Positions 36,875 through 44,798 of a stretch of DNA of 64,000 nt are shown one piece after another. Within the stretch, counting starts at the first letter, position 1, and each line of letters opens with the position of its first letter. Under the pieces are notes generated by a model. That model ran no database searches. It had not been told where the DNA came from and saw nothing but the letters and a program-made list of their open reading frames with translations. A program made the translations under genes and the position numbers. This DNA is from Enterobacter hormaechei ATCC 49162 (GTDB taxonomy: Bacteria; Pseudomonadota; Gammaproteobacteria; Enterobacterales; Enterobacteriaceae): positions 1,860,001 to 1,924,000 of the forward strand of contig NZ_MKEQ01000001.1 in NCBI RefSeq assembly GCF_001875655.1, in the 5' to 3' direction.

Positions 36875-37087
36875 TTACAGTTGTGGCTTTGTGGAAATTA
36901 ACGCATCACGCTCTTCGATCCTCTGGCTTATCCATTCGTCAATTTCACTTTCAACAAATGCGATAGATCGGGCTCCAATTTTAACTGATTGTGGAAAGCG
37001 ATTTTCTTTAAGGAGACGATAGATCCACGCTTTGCTATAGCCTGACCGTTTCTGTACTTCTGCAAATCTAATTAATGAATAAGACAT
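36875..37087 (-). CDS. alpA: AlpA-family transcription regulator
   Basis: The 70-residue protein (MSYSLIRFAEVQKRSGYSKA) is an AlpA/MerR-like winged HTH ending in SEIDEWISQRIEERD. AlpA activates excision or satellite genes in CP4-57, P4-like elements and PICIs, and is a hallmark of Gram-negative PICIs. GAGGT lies 4 nt before the ATG at 37087. Confidence 0.9.
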   Translation of the reverse strand: MSYSLIRFAEVQKRSGYSKAWIYRLLKENRFPQSVKIGARSIAFVESEIDEWISQRIEERDALISTKPQL

Positions 37088-37243
37088 ATATACCTCGTGT
37101 CGTCTAATGAAGTTCACGAGAATAATTTAATCAGAACTAGAACTATGATTGTGGAAACCGATATAAGATTGTTGGAAGGGATGACAGATAGCCTACAGGC
37201 CATAAAATCGTTTTTTTAAGTGCGTTTGGAAATGACTAAAGCA

Positions 37244-37279
37244 TGAACGCGAGACTTTGGAAGTTGAGACTCGCGTTCA
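37244..37279. repeat. Perfect 10-bp inverted repeat after the 227-residue gene
   Basis: TGAACGCGAG and CTCGCGTTCA are perfect arms with a 16-nt spacer, 17 bp downstream of the minus-strand gene end at 37,297. No clear T-run follows on either strand, so it may be an operator for alpA, whose start is 157 bp away, rather than a terminator. Confidence 0.6.
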
Positions 37280-37296
37280 CATTAACTTTGGAAATG

Positions 37297-37980
37297 CTAA
37301 CCATCGCTTTCTGGAAATGTGACTTCCAAAGCCTCCTTTATGAGGTTTGTCATCTGTTTTTCCGTCACTACCATCCCTTGATAACCTAGAGTAGCCAGGT
37401 TCTGTGCAACCGCACGAGCAATTGCCAGTTTGTTCAGGCGCTCACCATTTCGATAGCTCTTACTTGATTTTTCGAGGGCGATAGCCATACCTGCAATCAT
37501 CATCAATGCAGTGTTTTTACCAGGGAACTCCCCCCATTGATCTAGATAGACCTGATTTGTTTGTTCATTTACAGTTGGTTGCTGTAAGGGTAAAGGCCAG
37601 TTGAAATTATGTTCTGTAACCCATTTTTCAACCTCACTACGCACGAGTATACAATCACGCCGATCATGATCCATGTTATCGTAGTGGGAAATATCCCTTG
37701 CGGTTAGTTTTGAATTATCAATCGCATCCCAGAGAGATTCTTTATAAGCTTCATATTCGTGAGATTTTTCACCTGTAATATTTTCTCTTGGATTTGCGCC
37801 AACAATTAAACGTGCAGAGTCACTAAGAGAGATGCTATCTCTTGAAAGATATGGAACAAGCCAACTTGGTAAATTTTTCTTTAAACCAATGTTATATTCC
37901 AATAAATTATCATGCAGATTAAGGCCTAACGTTTTCTCAATCTCTGAACGATTAAATCCTATAAAATCAAATGAATTCAT
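37297..37980 (-). CDS. Hypothetical satellite protein
   Basis: The 227-residue soluble protein starts MNSFDFIGFNRSEIEKTLGL. A C-terminal stretch, RNGERLNKLAIARAVAQNLATLGYQGMVVTEKQMTNLIKEAL, resembles the small helical segments of prophage genes with unknown function near AlpA. I do not recognise it further. It lies 9 bp after the preceding minus-strand gene, in an apparent int-proximal operon. Confidence 0.6.
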   Translation of the reverse strand: MNSFDFIGFNRSEIEKTLGLNLHDNLLEYNIGLKKNLPSWLVPYLSRDSISLSDSARLIVGANPRENITGEKSHEYEAYKESLWDAIDNSKLTARDISHYDNMDHDRRDCILVRSEVEKWVTEHNFNWPLPLQQPTVNEQTNQVYLDQWGEFPGKNTALMMIAGMAIALEKSSKSYRNGERLNKLAIARAVAQNLATLGYQGMVVTEKQMTNLIKEALEVTFPESDG

Positions 37981-37989
37981 AGCATCACC

Positions 37990-38361
37990 TTAAAATGGAA
38001 TATCATCATGAAAATTGAGATCTGAAGAGCTAGAGGTTTGCTCTTGGCCTTCTTGTGTCATAGATGGAGTCCATCCCTCGTAAGGAGGTTCATCCATAGT
38101 AGGGTTTGCCATAACACTGCTAAGCATTTCATAGGCACTAAAAGAAGGATCACCGAAGGTTGGTCGTCTGGTGATTCCACGAGAGTCTTGTATTAATAGA
38201 CTCGGCGCGTATTCTTGTTCTTCATCAAGTTTAATGATTATCCAATTTGCGATTTGATCCCTTGTCATATCAGGGAATTTTGCCTCAATTCGAGCAATCA
38301 ATTCCCTAATGCTTATAAACTGCTGTTTTTTTGCTTTGAGCTCTACTGCTGGATTAAGCAT
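37990..38361 (-). CDS. Hypothetical satellite protein, acidic C-terminus
   Basis: The 123-residue protein starts MLNPAVELKAKKQQFISIRE at the ATG at 38361, preceded by GAGGTGG. It has a helical N-terminal half and a disordered Ser/Asp-rich end, SSSSDLNFHDDIPF. This ending resembles the acidic tip of single-stranded DNA-binding proteins (DDDIPF), which recruits partners, but no OB-fold is visible. Confidence 0.55.
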   Translation of the reverse strand: MLNPAVELKAKKQQFISIRELIARIEAKFPDMTRDQIANWIIIKLDEEQEYAPSLLIQDSRGITRRPTFGDPSFSAYEMLSSVMANPTMDEPPYEGWTPSMTQEGQEQTSSSSDLNFHDDIPF

Positions 38362-38502
38362 ACGCCACCTCGCGTCCTCTATCTGGTGGCATTGCCAGCC
38401 CGCAGAGGTGCGCGGGTTTTCGGTGATCAGCCTAGACAATGCCTAATTATTGTTCGTCTACTGAAGTCTACTACTGTCAATTAGCACTGTCTATACATAC
38501 AG

Positions 38503-39717
38503 TTAAGCGCTTTTCCCAAACGTTCCATGCACTACATTTTCGCCGTTTTCCAACGCCTCCATATAGTCGGCATACCATTGAAGCATTTCACGGCGGCCGT
38601 CTATGTATTGAGCATGGTTGTAAGTACCTCGAATAGAGTTTCTGTCGACGTGTGCCAGCTGCGTTTCTATCCACGCGGTGTTGTAGCCCTGTTCGTGCAG
38701 GATGGTACTCATGGTGTGCCGGAAACCGTGCCCGGTGACTTTTCCGTCATAGCCAATCCGCTTAAAGACTTGGTTTATGCTGGCTTCACTCATTGTTTTT
38801 CGCGGATCGTTACGGCCAGGGAACATAAGCGGGTAATTGCCTGTCAGCTCTTGGAGCTGGCCAATAAGCGAAAGAGCTTGCCTGGACAACGGCACCACAT
38901 GAGGGCGACGCATTTTCATACGTGAGGCTGGTATTTCCCAGACCGCCTTACTGATTTTGATTTCATCCCAAAATGCCCCGCGGAGTTCGCCGGTACGCAA
39001 GCCGGTGATAATCAGCAGACGAGCGGCCAAAACTACTAAAGCGCTTCCGGTATATCCTGACAACGCCTTGAAGAAATCAGGCAATTCTTTCGGTGTGAGG
39101 AAAGGATAATGATTGGACTCATGCCCTTGCATGGCGCTGGTAAGATCCGGAGCAGGGTTATACTCAGCACGGCCGGTGACTATTGCGTAACGGAAAACTT
39201 CCCCGCAGCGCTGCCTAACTTTTTTGGCCTTTTCTGTAGCGCCGCGCCCCTCAATGCGCCGCAGCACATTCAACAGTTCAAGCGGTTTGATATCGGCTAT
39301 TGGTTTTTTGCCAATGTAAGGGAAGACATCTTTGTTGAAAGCCTCCAGGATGTCTGAAGCATACCCAGCAGACCATTTTTTTAGTTTGCTGCTGTGCCAC
39401 TCAAGGGCAAGATCTTTGAAGGTATTGTTTAACTGAATTTCACGGGCAATCTTCTCTTCCCGTTTCGCTTCCATAGGATCGATACCCCCAGCGATACCCC
39501 TTTTGGCTTCTTCACGTTTTGACCGAGCATCGGCCAATGTGACTTCAGGATACACGCCAAGCGCTAACAGCTTCTCTTTACCGGCTACACGATACTTGAG
39601 CCGCCAGTATTTGCCACCATTAGGTTTAATCAGGAGATACAAACCACCACCATCAGCCAGCTTGTAGGGCTTATCTTTAGGTTTGGCGGCGTCCACCTGC
39701 CGGGCGTTTAGTTTCAC
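38503..39717 (-). CDS. P4-type tyrosine integrase of the satellite
   Basis: The 404-residue protein has a DUF4102 arm-binding domain (residues 1-90, LADGGGLYLLIKPNGGKYW), a SAM-like core-binding domain (100-185) and a catalytic domain. The catalytic residues are in GLRTGELRG (Arg), HGFRHTMST (HxxR) and LAHVDRNSIRGTYNHAQY (His and Tyr). The start is a GTG at 39717 with GAGGAGG upstream. It is transcribed away from the tRNA-Thr fragment 167 bp to its right, the usual arrangement for an element inserted at a tRNA 3' end. Confidence 0.95.
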   Translation of the reverse strand: MKLNARQVDAAKPKDKPYKLADGGGLYLLIKPNGGKYWRLKYRVAGKEKLLALGVYPEVTLADARSKREEAKRGIAGGIDPMEAKREEKIAREIQLNNTFKDLALEWHSSKLKKWSAGYASDILEAFNKDVFPYIGKKPIADIKPLELLNVLRRIEGRGATEKAKKVRQRCGEVFRYAIVTGRAEYNPAPDLTSAMQGHESNHYPFLTPKELPDFFKALSGYTGSALVVLAARLLIITGLRTGELRGAFWDEIKISKAVWEIPASRMKMRRPHVVPLSRQALSLIGQLQELTGNYPLMFPGRNDPRKTMSEASINQVFKRIGYDGKVTGHGFRHTMSTILHEQGYNTAWIETQLAHVDRNSIRGTYNHAQYIDGRREMLQWYADYMEALENGENVVHGTFGKSA

Positions 39718-39748
39718 TTGGGGGTACCTCCTCTAGACCGAACAGCAT

Positions 39749-39772
39749 ATACCCCCATAAGTACCCCCAAAT
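39749..39772. repeat. Direct repeat shared with the satellite's left end (right copy)
   Basis: ATACCCCCATAA followed by GTACCCCCAAAT repeats 27,439-27,462 in the same orientation. Two copies of AACTTTAGTAGAC lie further right (near 39,790 and 39,853). Together they look like integrase arm-type binding sites. Confidence 0.6.
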
Positions 39773-39883
39773 GACCGTAGATCTCAGGGAACTTTAGTAG
39801 ACGTAGAAATACTAAAAGGGGCTGTAAAGCGCAGATTATAAGGGGTTTCAGTGAACTTTAGTAGACTTGGGGAGACGTTAGAA

Positions 39884-39932
39884 TGGTGCCGATAATAGGA
39901 GTCGAACCTACGACCTTCGCATTACGAATGCG
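39884..39932 (-). tRNA. 3' part of tRNA-Thr(CGU), thrW-like, left as an attachment site
   Basis: On the minus strand the sequence begins CGCATTCGTAATGCG (anticodon stem-loop, anticodon CGT), continues through AAGGTCGTAGGTTCGACTCC (T arm) and ends TATTATCGGCACCA. The 5' acceptor strand and D arm are missing: to the right of 39,932 the sequence does not match a tRNA. It is therefore a non-functional att copy, not a gene. It lies between two divergently transcribed integrase genes. Confidence 0.85.
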
Positions 39933-40114
39933 ACGTTATTATATTTTTACCCCTTTAAAAACCTACTCTTAAAACAAGTAATTCATTATAAAACATTGTG
40001 TTATGAAAAACACCTGTTGATAAAAATTGACAGGTGTTGATGTTTATTCCCCCATTTTACTTACACCAGCAGTTACATTATGGTGATGTAACATTTCTCA
40101 TCTGGAGCCCCAAA

Positions 40115-41422
40115 ATGGCACTTCCAAGACAAAAACTCACCTTCGAGCGCATTCGAAAATTTGCTTTATCTGAAGGAAAAACCCAGGCATTTCTTTGGGA
40201 TGCGGACGTAACTTCCCTGGCATGTCGGGCAACTCGCGGAACAAAAGCTTTTGTGTTCCAAAGCGTATATGCGGGAAAAACCCTTCGCATGACCATTGGC
40301 AACATTAACGATTGGAGGATTGATGATGCCAGGGCCGAAGCCAGGCGGCTGCAAACATTAATCGATACTGGGATAGATCCGCGTATAGCTAAGGCAGAAA
40401 AAATTGCTGAAGCGGAATCACAGCAGGCTGAATCTCGTAAAACGAAGGTAACCTTCACAAGCGCTTGGGAAGATTACCTTGAAGAATTGAGAACCGGAAT
40501 CAGCGCAAAAACTAAACGCCCATATTCTACTCGATACATTGCCGATCACATTAACTTGTCCAGCCGTGGAGGGGTAAGTAAAAAAAGAGGCCGGGGCCCA
40601 ACCTCGGCTGGACCATTGGCTAGCTTACTCGACCTACCGTTATCGGAACTAACACCAGAGAACATTGCCGCATGGCTAAGTACAGAGAGACAAAATCGGC
40701 CTACCGTCACTGCTCATGCCTACCGGCTGTTGCGTGCATTTATCAAATGGGCTAATTACCAGAAAAAATATCAGGGAATAATCCATGGCGATATTGCACA
40801 AGATCATAACGTGAGAAAAGTGGTTCCAGTATCAGCGAGTAAAGCGGGAGATTGCTTACAAAAAGAACAGTTAAAAATCTGGTTCAGTGCCGTACGTAGC
40901 CTCAATAATCCCATTGCATCGGCCTATCTCCAAGTACTTTTGCTCACCGGTGCACGGCGTGAAGAAATTGCGTCACTTCGGTGGTCTGACGTAGATTTCA
41001 AATGGTCAAGCATGAGGATTAAAGACAAGATCGAAGGCGAACGTATCATCCCTCTCACTCCTTATGTTTCTGAGCTGTTAAGTGCGCTAGCGCAATTCCC
41101 AAATTCTGACGTAAATAAGGAGGGTTGGGTTTTCAGAAGTAACAGCAAAAGTGGCAAAATTATTGAACCGCGTTCAGGACACAACAGAGCGTTAGCTCGA
41201 GCTGAGTTACCACATATCAGCCTTCACGGCTTACGCCGTAGTTTTGGCACTCTTGCTGAATGGGTTGAAGTGCCAACAGGTATTGTTGCTCAAATTATGG
41301 GACACAAACCAAGTGCACTGGCGGAAAAACACTACCGCCGTCGTCCGTTAGATCTGTTGCGCAAATGGCATGAAAAAATTGAGAGGTGGATCTTACAGCA
41401 AGCAAATATTGTAAAAAAATAA
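40115..41422 (+). CDS. Tyrosine integrase of the second island
   Basis: The 435-residue integrase has the arm-binding DUF4102-like N-terminus (TQAFLWDADVTSLACRATRG), a core-binding domain near 110-230 and catalytic motifs TGARREEIASLRW (Arg), LHGLRRSFGTLAEW (HxxR) and MGHKPSALAEKHYRRR (His and Tyr). The ATG at 40115 has GGAG 7 nt upstream; the open frame continues 27 codons further left without a good start. It is clearly different from the satellite integrase. It is transcribed away from the tRNA fragment, so that fragment is also its likely attachment core. Confidence 0.93.
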   Translation: MALPRQKLTFERIRKFALSEGKTQAFLWDADVTSLACRATRGTKAFVFQSVYAGKTLRMTIGNINDWRIDDARAEARRLQTLIDTGIDPRIAKAEKIAEAESQQAESRKTKVTFTSAWEDYLEELRTGISAKTKRPYSTRYIADHINLSSRGGVSKKRGRGPTSAGPLASLLDLPLSELTPENIAAWLSTERQNRPTVTAHAYRLLRAFIKWANYQKKYQGIIHGDIAQDHNVRKVVPVSASKAGDCLQKEQLKIWFSAVRSLNNPIASAYLQVLLLTGARREEIASLRWSDVDFKWSSMRIKDKIEGERIIPLTPYVSELLSALAQFPNSDVNKEGWVFRSNSKSGKIIEPRSGHNRALARAELPHISLHGLRRSFGTLAEWVEVPTGIVAQIMGHKPSALAEKHYRRRPLDLLRKWHEKIERWILQQANIVKK

Positions 41423-41544
41423 CCGTTGATATGCGTTGATTTCATTTAATATCAATAGATTACAGAACAACATCCATCGTTGACATAAGTGTATTTTAAG
41501 GTTTAAATTCCATCGTCCACTTTTAAATCAGGAGATAAAGCATT

Positions 41545-41823
41545 ATGTCTAATTCTTTGATGAGTTCTGCGCAAACTAGCTCAAAGGCTCGAATAGTACG
41601 GGTCGTGGGTAAGATCAAAGTTGTTCGTTCTAGTAAGCAGCGACAAACCTGTGCTGAGTCCATATTTCAGGAAAGACAGATGAACATCAGGATTCGAGCT
41701 GCTCTTGGACACCTCAATGAAAAAAACTCTTTATACAATAAAAACAATCGACATAAAACTTTGGGCGTTTTTTTTTGCACGTATCATCTCGCACAAAAAT
41801 CTGGCCGAAAACTCGCAAGGTAA
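41545..41823 (+). CDS. Small hypothetical protein, 5' part of a possible frameshifted gene
   Basis: The 92-residue frame starts MSNSLMSSAQTSSKARIVRV with AGGAG 10 nt upstream. Residues 1-58 are basic; after GHLNE the frame passes a run of seven A and the rest looks out of register. The neighbouring frame from 41,717 takes over with a membrane protein. Either the two are separate overlapping genes or this is one gene read with a shift. No family recognised. Confidence 0.4.
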   Translation: MSNSLMSSAQTSSKARIVRVVGKIKVVRSSKQRQTCAESIFQERQMNIRIRAALGHLNEKNSLYNKNNRHKTLGVFFCTYHLAQKSGRKLAR

Positions 41824-41995
41824 TGCGTCTAAATCAACTAAAAGTACCTCATCCGGCTCAAGCGAAGGTAGTGACCCTGACCCTGAAGCTTATTCAAGCT
41901 TGGCTTTTTCGTTTTCTTTTTGGTCCTTTCTTTCCCTTCTAATTTCATTACTTTTTGTATATGCCTGCATCTCAATCATTGAGGTGGTAGCATGA
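41717..41995 (+). CDS. Small membrane protein coupled to the following HTH gene
   Basis: The 92-residue frame starts MKKTLYTIKTIDIKLWAFFF. It has a hydrophobic segment at about 12-25, a Ser/Gly/Asp-rich linker (SKSTKSTSSGSSEG) and a C-terminal membrane segment (FSFWSFLSLLISLLFVYACI). Its stop overlaps the next gene's start (ATGA), so translation is probably coupled. The start lies in a run of seven A where the upstream frame could slip into it. Function unknown. Confidence 0.5.
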   Translation: MKKTLYTIKTIDIKLWAFFFARIISHKNLAENSQGNASKSTKSTSSGSSEGSDPDPEAYSSLAFSFSFWSFLSLLISLLFVYACISIIEVVA

Positions 41996-42213
41996 GCATA
42001 TATGAGCAATCCAGAACATCTTTATCTGAACTTGTTTCCACAAGTGAGTTAGCACATCTATTAAACCTTAAAGCCCAAACAATTCGAAAATGGCTTTGCC
42101 AAGACAAGCTGCCTAATGGTTTACCACGCCCAAAGAAAATTAACAGCCGACATTATTGGTTACGCAAAGACATTGATAGGTTCCTATTAACCTTCTCAGT
42201 ATATTGTAATTAA
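41992..42213 (+). CDS. AlpA/excisionase-like HTH protein
   Basis: The 73-residue protein contains STSELAHLLNLKAQTIRKWL and RPKKINSRHYWLRKDIDRFL, the MerR/AlpA-like winged-HTH pattern of excisionases. Near an integrase it may regulate excision. It overlaps the upstream membrane-protein gene by 4 bp. Confidence 0.75.
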   Translation: MSIYEQSRTSLSELVSTSELAHLLNLKAQTIRKWLCQDKLPNGLPRPKKINSRHYWLRKDIDRFLLTFSVYCN

Positions 42214-42348
42214 CAGCAGCCTCAAAATCATAACTCCCCAGCTATTCTAAAGAATAGCTGGCTTAATTAACAGAAACAATCCGTCAATAAAAGATACTAA
42301 ATCACCACCGTTTATCACATTTTACATTAACGAAAGTCAAGGATACAT

Positions 42349-43113
42349 ATGAAAAAACGCATCACTTTCAGCGCAAACAAAAAATCAACTATTGATGCAA
42401 TCGACGACTATAGCAATGCAAAAGGATACTCTAGGTCAGAGGTGATATCATTTTTGTTAAACGCCACAGCCCCAGCATTGAATAAAATAACATCGCAATA
42501 TCATATAGCTCAAACTTTGGAGTCAACATTAGGCTGTATTTTTGAAGAGAAGGCCCCCTCAATCGCACGGGGTGAGCCAAAATTAACTTACGAAGAGTTT
42601 TTTTATTCCGTCTGGAACACTCACATTCGACACCGGAACGAGGTTGTCGATCAAGATTTTTATGCGCACAAAATACCTCATGATAAGATGGGTAAGAGCG
42701 AAAAAAAATTAATTCATGAAAAGCTCTCATACATTATAAAAAGTTTCAATGTAAAAAAAGCAATTTTTATTTACACAGATCGGCGCGTGAACCGCAAACA
42801 TCTCATTGCAGGAGGGTTATCTAATATCATACTGATAAAGGACACAGTCTACGATGGTTGTTTTTTTGATTTGAGCAGCATTGTGATTATGCCAATCTTT
42901 GAACTTATTACATTTGGAGTTGAGGCAGTATTGAAAAGAAATAAAACTCCCCCTAAACAATCATGCTATTGCTGGATACCAATTTATTACACAAATGATC
43001 TAGCGGTAATGGTTCCGGTAATTGCCGAAGGCGATACACCTCAAAAGGCGATGAAAGGAGGAGATGCCATCATTATTAATCCCTTTAACGGTGAAGTAAA
43101 CCATACATTCTGA
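42349..43113 (+). CDS. Hypothetical protein with RHH-like N-terminus
   Basis: The 254-residue protein starts MKKRITFSANKKSTIDAIDD, then YSNAKGYSRSEVISFLLNAT, the pattern of a ribbon-helix-helix. The rest (residues 60-254), with KKAIFIYTDRRVNRKHLIAG and a hydrophobic stretch near 175-195, is unrecognised. It stands alone with flanking gaps of about 80-135 bp. Confidence 0.55.
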   Translation: MKKRITFSANKKSTIDAIDDYSNAKGYSRSEVISFLLNATAPALNKITSQYHIAQTLESTLGCIFEEKAPSIARGEPKLTYEEFFYSVWNTHIRHRNEVVDQDFYAHKIPHDKMGKSEKKLIHEKLSYIIKSFNVKKAIFIYTDRRVNRKHLIAGGLSNIILIKDTVYDGCFFDLSSIVIMPIFELITFGVEAVLKRNKTPPKQSCYCWIPIYYTNDLAVMVPVIAEGDTPQKAMKGGDAIIINPFNGEVNHTF

Positions 43114-43196
43114 TACCAATGTTAAGCATAACCACTTAGTTTACATACATCTCGACAGTATGGAGTTATTGCCTAATAGCTAGATGAGAGCAAAAG

Positions 43197-43373
43197 ATGC
43201 CTACTAACAAAACAAAACCAAAGAAAATGCAGGGAAGACCTGAAGGAAGTAAATATTCTTATCTAATTCAGAATGAGAAGGCTAAGCATTACTCTCAATC
43301 CAAGGTGGCAAAGATCTTAGGAATAAGCATTTCCACGGTAAAAAGATACTGGGATAATGGTATCTTTGGATGA
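43197..43373 (+). CDS. Small resolvase-type HTH protein
   Basis: The 58-residue frame encodes MPTNKTKPKKMQGRPEGSKY, then SQSKVAKILGISISTVKRYW, a clear helix-turn-helix of the Hin/resolvase C-terminal type. No catalytic domain precedes it. It may be a small regulator or recombination accessory protein. Confidence 0.55.
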   Translation: MPTNKTKPKKMQGRPEGSKYSYLIQNEKAKHYSQSKVAKILGISISTVKRYWDNGIFG

Positions 43374-43575
43374 TTATAATTGCAGAGTTACTTTTTAAGT
43401 ATTTTACTGCACGGGTAATGGGTTGATAACAAGTTTTATTGTTGGAAAGGTATTATAAAGCAATCATTACTACCAACAGTTAATTAACATAACTAATTAC
43501 AGACATTCAACTATGTCTTATCATATTACTATATACGGCTATCGAAAGCCGTAGGACTAGCTACAGGATCGAAAC

Positions 43576-44196
43576 ATGGAATTATATCATGGTTCACATG
43601 GTGAGCATGTGCTCGCCTATAAAAAAAATATTGAACGAGTCGTCAATGATGCACTCAGTGAATTCCCCAGAACAATGGCATTACGTGTTGATGTACATTA
43701 CCCCCCCATTCTAGACAGAGGTGATACTGTTTGCTGTTTTCCTAATCTAGAGCCTGGTGCCATATCCCGTTTCCGTAATGCATTAAATGCCATGTTGGAG
43801 GCCAATGAGAGAGCCAGAGCCGCCAACGGTAAAAGAATATATCCAAACCGAGTTCGTCATGTTTGGGTAAGGGAGTTTTCCGAAGAGGGAAAATGTCATT
43901 TTCATATTGGTCTTTTTTTTAACAAAGATGCTTATTACCATTTAGGTGATTATGAGGCTGAAAGCAATTTAAGGATGATGATTGTAAGAGCATGGTATAG
44001 CGCACTGGGATTGGAACTGGATGATTATCCGGGATTGGTTCACTACCCTGAAAATTGTCGTTATATATTAGACGTCAATGATTTTAACTTTGAAGGAGAA
44101 TACAATAAATTACTGAATCGTCTTGACTACCTGGCTAAACTTGATACAAAAGTATACGGAGATGGCGACCGTAGCTTCGGCTGCAGTCGCTGGTAA
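43576..44196 (+). CDS. YfjJ/YagK (inovirus Gp2-like) protein
   Basis: The 206-residue protein matches the YagK/YfjJ C-terminal family found in CP4-type elements and related to inovirus Gp2. The segment VWVREFSEEGKCHFHIGLFF contains an HxH motif like those of HUH replication proteins, but a catalytic Tyr is not obvious. The gene content here parallels CP4-57, where yfjJ lies near alpA. Confidence 0.75.
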   Translation: MELYHGSHGEHVLAYKKNIERVVNDALSEFPRTMALRVDVHYPPILDRGDTVCCFPNLEPGAISRFRNALNAMLEANERARAANGKRIYPNRVRHVWVREFSEEGKCHFHIGLFFNKDAYYHLGDYEAESNLRMMIVRAWYSALGLELDDYPGLVHYPENCRYILDVNDFNFEGEYNKLLNRLDYLAKLDTKVYGDGDRSFGCSRW

Positions 44197-44269
44197 TTTA
44201 TTTTTTTACAGAAATGGCCTTTCTTATGGATGGAAAGGCCAAACCCATCAGTTAAAGATGGTTGTTTTA

Positions 44270-44764
44270 CTATAATCCAACGACCTCATCCCCGATATTA
44301 GTCAAAATCATTAATTCTTTAATCTCTCGTTGTGCCAACTGTAATTCAAACTGCTCTTGAATTAACATCCACTTCGACCAACTTCCACCGACTACATGCG
44401 ATAACCGGAGTGCCATAGCTTTCGTCAGTGAAACTGAACCGTTCAACAATTCAACTATCTCTTGCTCGCGACATCCCATGTAAACCGAAAATTTATTCAG
44501 TCCTATATTTGATACCGCTAGTATTTCGGCCAGTTTAATGCCGGGATGATCAGGAAGTAAGGTCATGCCGTATTCATCCTGATAAATTCCATAAATAGAA
44601 CAGCCAGTTTCTCTCAGTTCTCGTAAATTCTTCCCTGCAAACTTCAGCTCGTGTGAAAGCCCGAGAAACTCACCAGTAAATTCATATTCTGCTTCAGGCC
44701 TATGGTGGCATTTGATCAATGCAAATGCCGCCCCTACTTTTTCAACTGTTACAGTAACCGACAT
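44270..44764 (-). CDS. HigA-like antitoxin-type HTH protein without a partner toxin
   Basis: The 164-residue protein has an N-terminal domain (residues 1-70) and a C-terminal Xre/HigA-type HTH, HPGIKLAEILAVSNIGLNKF, then CREQEIVELLNGSVSLTKAM and MALRLSHVVGGSWSKWM. No HigB-like toxin gene is adjacent: on one side is YfjJ, on the other hsdR. The N-terminal domain may be an added effector or sensor part. GGAGG lies 7 nt before the start. Confidence 0.7.
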   Translation of the reverse strand: MSVTVTVEKVGAAFALIKCHHRPEAEYEFTGEFLGLSHELKFAGKNLRELRETGCSIYGIYQDEYGMTLLPDHPGIKLAEILAVSNIGLNKFSVYMGCREQEIVELLNGSVSLTKAMALRLSHVVGGSWSKWMLIQEQFELQLAQREIKELMILTNIGDEVVGL

Positions 44765-44798
44765 TGAACCACCTCCGTCAAGATAATCGATGAACGTT

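Noticed and set aside
44216..44240. GGCCTTTC/GAAAGGCC hairpin as terminator
   Set aside because: The 8-bp stem is perfect, but no T-run follows it on either strand, so I do not call it a terminator.
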